Source of the DNA: Nitrospira sp. | GTDB lineage: Bacteria; Nitrospirota; Nitrospiria; Nitrospirales; Nitrospiraceae | Assembly: GCA_030456405.1 (NCBI GenBank) | Contig: JAKDNQ010000124.1 | Span: forward strand, 1-6,522 | Length of the DNA stretch: 6,522 nucleotides | Direction of reading: 5' to 3' | Shown: positions 1 through 4,891 of the stretch, piece after piece | Layout: every line of letters begins with the position of its first letter | Position numbering within the stretch: position 1 is the first letter of the stretch | Notes under the pieces: generated by a model | Database searches by the model: none | Seen by the model: only the letters and a program-made list of their open reading frames with translations | What the model was told of the DNA's origin: nothing | Translations under genes and position numbers: made by a program

Positions 1-2129
1 CGCTTGATGAACGGGATATGCTCGAAGAACTCGACGGCGTCGTCCACCGTCATATTCAACACGTCGGCGATGCTTTTCCTTTTATGGTGAATCTCCATTG
101 TCTCGCGGTTGTACCGTTGGCCCTTGCAGACCTCACAGGTCACATAGACATCCGGCAGGAAATGCATCTCGATCTTGATCAACCCATCGCCCTGGCAAGC
201 CTCACAGCGGCCGCCCTTCACATTGAAACTATAGCGGCCTGGCTTGTAGCCCCGCACGCGGGACTCAGGCAGATTGGAGTAGAGGTCACGGATGAAGCTG
301 AACAGGCCTGTATAGGTTGCCGGATTCGATCGCGGAGTCCGGCCGATCGGAGATTGGTCGATATCGATCACTTTATCCAGTGCGTCGGCGCCTACCAGCT
401 CTTTACAGCCATCGATTTTCGGTTTTTTGTGGTAGAGCAACTGGGAGAGGGAATGGAACAGCACCTCAAGCACCAGCGTGCTCTTTCCGGATCCCGATAC
501 GCCTGTCACACAGGTGAGCAGGCCGAGCGGAATCTTGGCGGTCATCCCCTTGAGGTTGTGTTTCTTCGCCCCCACGATGGACAACAGGCCTTTGGCCTTG
601 CGCTGGCGGCGAGGCAAGCTGACCATCTGGGTGCCGCGAAGATACTGGCCTGTCAGCGAGTCGAGATTCTCCATGACGTCGGTCGGTGTACCTTGGGCAA
701 TCACCTGGCCGCCGTGTGTCCCGGCGCCTGGCCCCATATCCAGCAGATGGTCCGCTGCCATCATCGTTTCTGCATCGTGTTCGACCACTACCACAGTGTT
801 GCCCAGGTCGCGCAGGCGCAGCAAGGTCTGGAGCAGGCGGCGATTGTCCCGCTGATGAAGACCGATCGAGGGCTCGTCGAGAATATAGAGGACGCCGACG
901 AGGCCAGAGCCGATTTGCGTGGCGAGCCTAATGCGCTGGCCTTCTCCGCCGGACAAGGTAGCAGCCGCCCGATCCAACGTCAGATAATCCAGACCGACGT
1001 TGACAAGAAACCCGAGCCGTTCACGAATCTCTTTCAAGATGCGCTGGGCGATCATCAGTTCACGCTCGGTAAACTTCAACGATCCGAAAAAGTCGGCAGC
1101 GGCCCGCACGGAGAGATGGGTCACCTCCGCGATCGACTGTTTGGCCACTTTGACGGACAAACTTTCAGGCCGGAGACGCGCACCCCCGCAGACCTCGCAG
1201 GGTTCCAGCAAGGTGAAGTCTTCATCGTCCGGACTGCCGGGTGTCTGCCCTGAACCCTGTCGATGGGGCATCGCGTACCCAATGCCGTCGCAAGCAGGAC
1301 AGGCTCCATGCGGGCTGTTGAACGAAAAGACGCGCGGCGTGATTTCGGGATAACTGACACCGCAGCGGATGCAGGCGAGCGTCTCGCTATAGAGCGACAG
1401 GTTCCCATTGTCCGTCAGCACCCCGACCAGACCACCGGCAAGTTTCAACGAGGTCTCCACCGAATCGGCCAACCGTCGGGTCAGCGCCTCGCCCTGCTTC
1501 ATCACCAGCCGGTCGACCACGATTTCGATCGTGTGTTTCTTCTGTTTATCGAGCGTGATGTCCTCGCCCAAATCCATCAACCGGCCATCGACCCTGGCCC
1601 GGACGTAGCCGGCCCGGCGCATGTCGAGGAGTTCTTTGCGATACTCCCCTTTCCTGCCACGAACGATCGGAGCTAAGAGCTGAAACTTACTCCCCTCCGG
1701 CAGCAGGCCGATGGCATCGACCATCTGTTGCACCGTCTGCGCGGTGATTTCCTCACCGCACTGAAAGCAGGAGGGGCGTCCGATCCGGGCAAAGAGGAGA
1801 CGGAGATAGTCGTAAATTTCCGTGACGGTACCGACCGTGGACCGGGGGTTGTGGCTGGTGCTTTTTTGCTCGATGGAAATGGCGGGCGAGAGCCCTTCGA
1901 TCGAATCGACGTCGGGCTTGCCCATCTGTTCGAGGAACTGACGGGCATAGGCCGAGAGCGACTCGACATACCGGCGTTGCCCCTCGGCATAGATCGTATC
2001 GAATGCCAGCGACGACTTGCCCGACCCGCTCAGCCCAGTGATCACGACGAGCCTGTCGCGCGGGATCGTGACATCGATGTTCTTGAGGTTGTGCTCGCGG
2101 GCGCCCTTGATGACGATCGAGTTCTGCAT
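1..2129 (-). CDS. uvrA: UvrA, excinuclease ABC subunit A (3' end outside the window); compact form
   Basis: UvrA is the damage-sensing ATPase of nucleotide excision repair; it loads UvrB at lesions in the cytoplasm. From the ATG at 2129 the frame is open for 709 codons to the left edge, so the C-terminus lies outside. Visible in order: Walker [10 protein letters not shown] (32-40), a UvrB-binding region (about 115-250, including [12 protein letters not shown] and [11 protein letters not shown]), zinc module 1 (C253, C256, C277, C280), signature LSGGE (392-396), Walker B ILDEPS (416-421), second Walker [10 protein letters not shown] (K549), and zinc module 2 (C642, C645, C665, C668). Zinc module 1 falls at the E. 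coli numbering, but module 2 is about 98 residues early. The missing part lies between C280 and C311, where the insertion domain normally sits. No Shine-Dalgarno precedes the ATG. The start matches the usual N-terminus ([12 protein letters not shown]). Identity is certain. Confidence 0.98.
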   Translation of the reverse strand, partial: MQNSIVIKGAREHNLKNIDVTIPRDRLVVITGLSGSGKSSLAFDTIYAEGQRRYVESLSAYARQFLEQMGKPDVDSIEGLSPAISIEQKSTSHNPRSTVGTVTEIYDYLRLLFARIGRPSCFQCGEEITAQTVQQMVDAIGLLPEGSKFQLLAPIVRGRKGEYRKELLDMRRAGYVRARVDGRLMDLGEDITLDKQKKHTIEIVVDRLVMKQGEALTRRLADSVETSLKLAGGLVGVLTDNGNLSLYSETLACIRCGVSYPEITPRVFSFNSPHGACPACDGIGYAMPHRQGSGQTPGSPDDEDFTLLEPCEVCGGARLRPESLSVKVAKQSIAEVTHLSVRAAADFFGSLKFTERELMIAQRILKEIRERLGFLVNVGLDYLTLDRAAATLSGGEGQRIRLATQIGSGLVGVLYILDEPSIGLHQRDNRRLLQTLLRLRDLGNTVVVVEHDAETMMAADHLLDMGPGAGTHGGQVIAQGTPTDVMENLDSLTGQYLRGTQMVSLPRRQRKAKGLLSIVGAKKHNLKGMTAKIPLGLLTCVTGVSGSGKSTLVLEVLFHSLSQLLYHKKPKIDGCKELVGADALDKVIDIDQSPIGRTPRSNPATYTGLFSFIRDLYSNLPESRVRGYKPGRYSFNVKGGRCEACQGDGLIKIEMHFLPDVYVTCEVCKGQRYNRETMEIHHKRKSIADVLNMTVDDAVEFFEHIPFIK

Positions 2130-2138
2130 CAGGTCGGG

Positions 2139-2144
2139 ATTATA
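2139..2144 (-). promoter_or_regulatory. TATAAT -10 box just upstream of uvrA
   Basis: On the minus strand a perfect TATAAT lies 9 bases before the uvrA ATG. A start site at the usual distance would be about 3 nt from the ATG, giving a leaderless or nearly leaderless mRNA; this fits the missing Shine-Dalgarno. The hexamer 17 bp upstream (CTCTGC, 2162-2167) is a poor -35. The IS1-family target duplication overlaps this hexamer, so sequence upstream of the -35 was replaced by the element end. Confidence 0.5.
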
Positions 2145-2165
2145 GCACGCGAAATCTAGGAGCAG

Positions 2166-2174
2166 AGGCCCGTG
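2166..2174. repeat. Target site duplication, left copy (AGGCCCGTG)
   Basis: This 9-bp sequence is repeated exactly and in direct orientation at 4476-4484, on the outer side of the other terminal repeat. Nine base pairs is the usual duplication length for IS1-family transposition. An exact copy argues that the insertion is fairly recent and came from one simple event. Confidence 0.93.
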
Positions 2175-2197
2175 GGTAGTGGGCTATTTTGAAATTC
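2175..2197 (+). repeat. Left terminal inverted repeat of the IS1-family element
   Basis: The first 20 bases, GGTAGTGGGCTATTTTGAAA, are identical to the reverse complement of the right end. Over 23 bases 22 match. The GG-T start is typical of IS1-family ends. Two bases of the transposase stop codon (TGA, 2198-2196) lie inside this repeat. Confidence 0.95.
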
Positions 2198-3010
2198 ACG
2201 CCACTAATTCCTTCAATTCCCAAATCCTCCCCGTCACCCCTGCTGCCATCGCTGGCGTCATGCGAAGTGATCCATGAATCAGGCAGAAGTTATAGGTCCA
2301 AAAGTATAAGGCAACAGCCGCTTTCAGATTGATCAGCTTCTTCGAGAACGCCAAGGATAGCCTGTGAAATCGGGCAATCTTCATTCGCAGCGTCAAATTC
2401 TGCCGTTCCACATAAGACGTGCAAACCTTACTGTAATCCGGAACCCCCAACATTTCAGTAATCTGACTTCCTGATACGCGAGGTGGCGCATAGCGGCCCG
2501 CTCCAGGATTCTCGGCAGCATAGAATTTCGTGATCGTGGCATAGGTGGCCCGATTGCCAAAGTATCGCGCAATGGCCGGACTATAGGGCCCCCAGGCATC
2601 GGTACTCACCTGTGTAGAGCCTTGAATGCGTCGGCTCAGATCCTCGATAAATTGGTGCGTGTTCACTGAATCGCGCTTGCCAACATGAAACGCTGGAATC
2701 ATCTTGCTGACAGGATCAAGTGCAATATAGGTATACTGATTGCCAAGCTCAGGGTTGGCGTTCCGCTCGTCGGCTTTCATGACGCCTTCTTTCTTGCCAA
2801 CGAATGTCCAAATTTCGTCACACTCAACGGCGTCAAAACGAAGTCCTCGCATCCGCTCGTCCATCATGCGCTGTGGGAGCCAACTTCCACCAATAGCTTC
2901 ATGATGGTTTTCTTGTGTACACCTGTCATGCGGACAATGGATCGGATCGAACAGCCTTCGGTGAGAGCGGTAATAACAGCGAGCTTCTTTTCTGCTTTCA
3001 GCACGTTCAT
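2196..3010 (-). CDS. IS1-family transposase, split by a -1 frameshift or made as two coupled ORFs
   Basis: DDE transposase of IS1 type that would mobilise the surrounding element. The start is the ATG at 3010, four bases after a perfect AAGGAGGT. The first frame gives 48 residues with a helix-turn-helix region (CSIRSIVRMTGVHKKTIMKLL) and stops at TGA 2866-2864. The catalytic part continues in the -1 frame to TGA 2198-2196. Joining the frames at the C run (2878-2874) gives 271 residues, with CDEIW (D65), STDAWG (D138) and YVERQN (E202) as the probable DDE triad. The first-frame stop overlaps an in-frame ATG of the second (ATGA), as in coupled genes. No standard slippery heptamer is visible at the joint. 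A lost C in the run, programmed shifting and coupling are all possible. The longer open frame reaching up to 3140 is not a plausible start. Confidence 0.88.
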
Positions 3011-3013
3011 GGG

Positions 3014-3021
3014 ACCTCCTT
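3014..3021 (-). promoter_or_regulatory. Strong Shine-Dalgarno AAGGAGGT for the transposase
   Basis: Minus-strand AAGGAGGT ends 3 bases before the ATG at 3010. It decides the start: the family-like helix-turn-helix reading begins there, and the in-frame extension up to 3140 has no such site. Confidence 0.85.
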
Positions 3022-3051
3022 GGATTGGAGATCCCGGAAGGTGTATACTCT

Positions 3052-3138
3052 GGATCGCCTTGACAGGTGCGATCCGGTTCGACCTTCGCGGGACCTACCG
3101 GGTTGCGGTTGCTCGGTGCTAGTATCCACCGGGCAACC
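3052..3138 (-). other. Hairpin-rich leader between the tRNA-like gene and the transposase
   Basis: Three inverted repeats follow each other. The largest pairs 3107-3118 with 3127-3138 (12 bp, one T-G pair on the plus strand, 8-base loop). A perfect 7-bp stem pairs GGATCGC (3052-3058) with GCGATCC (3069-3075). A 5-bp stem pairs CCGGT (3074-3078) with ACCGG (3097-3101). GGTTGC is tandemly repeated at 3101-3106 and 3107-3112, so the large stem could re-pair. No T-run follows on the minus strand, so these do not look like intrinsic terminators. A folded transposase leader or RNA that limits expression is possible. The role is unknown. Confidence 0.5.
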
Positions 3139-3154
3139 ATTCTTATTTACAGGA

Positions 3155-3229
3155 TGGTGGCGGGGCCAGTCTCGAACTGGCGACAGCTGGGTTAGTAGTC
3201 CGGCGTTCTCTCCTCTGAACTACCCCGCC
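3155..3229 (-). tRNA. tRNA-like gene, degenerate, loop CTACTAA (anticodon ACT)
   Basis: Read on the minus strand this 75-nt stretch folds as a tRNA. It has a 7-bp acceptor stem GGCGGGG/CCCCGCC, discriminator A and an encoded CCA. The D stem is GTTC/GAAC, with T8, A14, G15, G18G19 and A21 all present. The anticodon loop CTACTAA has T33 and A37. The T loop is TTCGAGA with C48 opposite G15. Defects: the T stem is one base short on its 3' side (a five-C run would repair it; four are present), and the anticodon stem CCGGA/CCCAG has two A-C mismatches. ACT would read a serine codon, yet the variable loop is only 5 nt, unlike tRNA-Ser. The acceptor stem and discriminator look more like an elongator tRNA-Met, a loose resemblance only. 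Whether it is charged or is a relic is unknown. Its position inside a transposable element is unusual. Confidence 0.7.
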
Positions 3230-3250
3230 AATCATCTTCCCCCATCTCTC

Positions 3251-3355
3251 TTGTTTCAAATAAATACATTATTGTTGGAAATAATATATATAAATATAAT
3301 TGTTTACAATAAGTATACTATTTGTTATATATATTTTCATAATTGTTATAAAAAA
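3251..3355 (+). repeat. Array of five TTGTTNNNAATAA-type boxes upstream of the cargo
   Basis: TTGTT occurs at 3251, 3272, 3300, 3322 and 3343. The first three are each followed, after three bases, by exact AATAA (TTGTT-TCA-AATAA, TTGTT-GGA-AATAA, TTGTT-TAC-AATAA). The last two keep TTGTTATA with degenerate right halves. Start-to-start distances are 21, 28, 22 and 21 bp, mostly about two helical turns. Each box is itself nearly symmetric (TTRTT/AAYAA), as expected for a dimeric DNA-binding protein. They could be operators for the winged-helix cargo protein, or sites for transposase or host factors. Confidence 0.5.
3303..3330 (+). promoter_or_regulatory. Candidate cargo promoter with overlapping operator-like palindrome
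   Basis: TTTACA (3303-3308) and TTATAT (3325-3330) are spaced by 16 bp and would start transcription about 30 bases before the cargo ATG. A 20-bp imperfect palindrome, centred on GTATAC at 3313-3318 and spanning 3306-3325, fills the spacer; 8 of 10 base pairs are symmetric. A repressor bound there would block polymerase. In such AT-rich DNA other promoter placements are possible. Confidence 0.35.
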
Positions 3356-3367
3356 GATGTTGAAAAC

Positions 3368-4450
3368 ATGAAAAAGAGAGAAAAAACCGAAAACATTGAG
3401 CATTTCATCGTCGATAATCTCAGGCGTCATCACTCAGATATTGCCAGTCTTACGGCCACTCACTTTCAAATATCACGGGCAGCCGTCGCAAGACATATTG
3501 CCTTATTGGTGAAACGAAAGATTGTTTCCACTACCGGCAATACGAAGGCGCGAGCATATTCGCTAGTTCCTTCAGTTGATGAAAGATTCAGTCTTTCAAC
3601 AATAGGTCTACATGAGGATGTGGTCTGGCGTGAAAGAATCAGTCCTTTATTATCCAATGATACCCCTGCGAACATTCTGACGATCTGTAATTACGGTTTT
3701 ACTGAGATGCTGAATAACGCAATTGACCATTCAGAGTCTGACACTGTGCATATCACTGTCATGCTCGATGCATCACAAATTTATCTTTGGATTCGCGACT
3801 TCGGAATAGGAGTGTTCAAGAAGCTCATGCGAGATCTGCATTTACATGATGCCCGTCATGCTCTTTTAGAATTAAGTAAGGGCAAGCTAACCACCGACTC
3901 ATTTGCACACACTGGTCAAGGAATCTTTTTTACTTCACGAATGTTCGATGAATATATGTTGCATGCCAATGGGTTCTCTTTTTGTCGTCTCGGTCAGGAC
4001 GATGATTGGTTATTTGAGTCAGCAGACGAGCATGTCGGCACTCTCATTTTTATGAGAATTGGCCTGAGGGCAACACACACTGCCGACGAAATCATGAGCC
4101 GCTACGCATCGGAATTACACGATTACGGATTTACAAGAACCCATGTGCCATTAGAACTTGCGAGATATGAAGGGGAGCAATTAGTTTCTCGCTCACAAGC
4201 GAAGCGCCTACTTCTTCGTGTCGATCAATTCAAGGAGGTGTGGCTAGACTTCAAGGATATTTCCACAATAGGTCAAGCGTTCGCTGATGAAATTTTTAGA
4301 GTGTTTCAACGAGAACATCCTCATCTAGTCATTATCGCGAACAATGCAAATGATGACGTTCTCAACATGATTATGCGAGCGAAGGGAGAAATCGTGACAG
4401 AGACGACTCCTTCGCTCTTCGATGGAATTCAGGATGATCCGATTGGATGA
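3368..4450 (+). CDS. Cargo regulator: winged HTH, GHKL-type ATPase and STAS-like (DUF4325-like) domain
   Basis: A 360-residue soluble protein with no signal peptide or membrane helix. Residues about 5-66 look like a winged helix-turn-helix (FQISRAAVARHIALLVKRKIV). Residues about 100-235 look like a GHKL histidine-kinase-type ATPase: N-box FTEMLNNAIDHSES (E113, N117), G1 box DFGIGV (D144, G146, G148) and GQGIFF (183-188). Residues about 255-345 resemble the STAS-like DUF4325 domain (KRLLLRVDQFKEVWLDFKDI, then VIIANN). Known GHKL and STAS proteins such as SpoIIAB and SpoIIAA act as partners in sigma-factor switches; here both folds appear fused to a DNA-binding domain, so a regulatory role is inferred, not shown. 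I chose ATG 3368; the upstream frame has no plausible start and no clear Shine-Dalgarno is seen. AT-rich codon use differs from both flanks and suggests transfer. The frame is intact. Confidence 0.85.
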   Translation: MKKREKTENIEHFIVDNLRRHHSDIASLTATHFQISRAAVARHIALLVKRKIVSTTGNTKARAYSLVPSVDERFSLSTIGLHEDVVWRERISPLLSNDTPANILTICNYGFTEMLNNAIDHSESDTVHITVMLDASQIYLWIRDFGIGVFKKLMRDLHLHDARHALLELSKGKLTTDSFAHTGQGIFFTSRMFDEYMLHANGFSFCRLGQDDDWLFESADEHVGTLIFMRIGLRATHTADEIMSRYASELHDYGFTRTHVPLELARYEGEQLVSRSQAKRLLLRVDQFKEVWLDFKDISTIGQAFADEIFRVFQREHPHLVIIANNANDDVLNMIMRAKGEIVTETTPSLFDGIQDDPIG

Positions 4451-4452
4451 TG

Positions 4453-4475
4453 GATTTTCAAAATAGCCCACTACC
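4453..4475 (-). repeat. Right terminal inverted repeat of the IS1-family element
   Basis: The reverse complement reads GGTAGTGGGCTATTTTGAAA and then ATC, matching the left end at 22 of 23 positions. It begins two bases after the cargo stop codon, so the cargo has no room for its own terminator inside the element. Confidence 0.95.
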
Positions 4476-4484
4476 AGGCCCGTG
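4476..4484. repeat. Target site duplication, right copy (AGGCCCGTG)
   Basis: Exact direct copy of 2166-2174. Removing one copy and the element restores a 47-bp gap between the stop of the membrane protein gene (4487) and the uvrA ATG (2129), so the two were closely spaced and in the same direction before insertion. Confidence 0.93.
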
Positions 4485-4486
4485 AA

Positions 4487-4891
4487 CTATTTACCGGCCG
4501 GCTCTTTTTCTTGATGCGATCTCTCCGGCTGTTTGCCGGCAGAACGAATATTGATCAGTTTATTCAAGACGTCGAACCAAAACGGGGCGCCAAGAGAAAC
4601 CGCAACTGCGGTAATCAATAGACCGATACACTTAAGCGCCCACCCACCAATTCCGGAAGGAAGCGACTTCGTGTCATCGGGCTCACGCGACCATCCAATC
4701 GGGAGCCCCAACTTATCGGTCTCGGTGGACATCTGCTTGATTCGTTCCATGGCCTGTTCAGCATCCTCGGGCAGCGCTTCTTTGGCCGTGACCTCAGCCA
4801 TCGCAACCAGTGACGTTCGCATCGTTGCGTCATGGGCAAGCGTATTCGCGATCAAGATCGTATCGGCATTGACTGACAAGGTGACCGCTAA
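4487..4891 (-). pseudogene. C-terminal fragment of a membrane protein gene, cut by the IS1380-family element
   Basis: The frame reads back from TAG at 4489-4487 for about 133 residues and then meets the end of the IS1380-family element near 4891. It starts abruptly inside what looks like the end of a membrane helix (LAVTLSVNADTILIANTL). It then has an acidic, probably soluble stretch (VTAKEALPEDAEQ to GLPIGWSREPDD), one clear membrane segment (WALKCIGLLITAVAVSLGAP) followed by FWFDVLNKLINIRSAG, and a charged tail. This resembles the C-terminus of a family of uncharacterised multi-spanning bacterial proteins, recalled by pattern only; no function is known to me. A TTG at 4879 could serve as a start but would make only a fragment. 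The gene lies upstream of uvrA on the same strand and may once have been co-transcribed with it. Confidence 0.75.

Larger units (their letters stand above)
3230..3367. promoter_or_regulatory. AT-rich divergent control region of the IS1-family element
   Basis: These 138 bases separate the 5' end of the tRNA-like gene from the cargo ATG. From about 3251 they are nearly all A and T, in sharp contrast to the GC-rich host. No ORF is supported here. The region holds the repeated boxes and the promoter candidate listed separately. An open plus-strand frame runs through it from 2915, but that is an accident of missing stops. Confidence 0.7.
2175..4475. mobile_element. IS1-family insertion element with cargo, 2301 bp, complete ends
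   Basis: The two ends are inverted repeats and are flanked by an exact 9-bp duplication, so the boundaries can be set to the base. Inside are an IS1-type transposase (minus strand, 2196-3010), a tRNA-like gene (3155-3229), an AT-rich control region and a cargo gene (plus strand, 3368-4450). The transposase stop overlaps the left repeat, and the cargo stop lies 2 bp from the right repeat, so both genes are fitted tightly between the ends. Simple IS1-family elements are mostly about 0.7-1.7 kb; this one is longer because of the cargo half. I see no second pair of terminal repeats inside, so it looks like one transposable unit and not an IS beside a captured gene. Confidence 0.93.

Noticed and set aside
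18..1253. Long plus-strand open frame of 411 codons, and shorter ones to 2159
   Set aside because: They lie antisense to uvrA and show no family-like motifs; the minus strand encodes a clear UvrA. GC-rich codon bias leaves the opposite strand open.
2175..2200. Outward hybrid promoter formed by the IS end and the uvrA TATAAT
   Set aside because: The -35 position 17 bp from TATAAT lies at 2162-2167, outside the element, so the IS end cannot supply the -35 hexamer.
3011..3140. Minus-strand start of the transposase at 3140
   Set aside because: The reading before residue 84 of that frame has no family similarity. The real N-terminus is in the other frame from 3010, with a perfect ribosome site.
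3251..3355. Repeated boxes as a CRISPR array or replication origin
   Set aside because: Boxes are only about 13 bp, partly degenerate, with 8-15-bp spacers and no cas or replication gene nearby. Operator sites are a better fit.
2915..3367. Plus-strand extension of the cargo ORF up to 2915
   Set aside because: It runs antisense through the transposase start and the tRNA-like gene and then through AT-rich control DNA. The recognisable winged-helix domain begins at ATG 3368.
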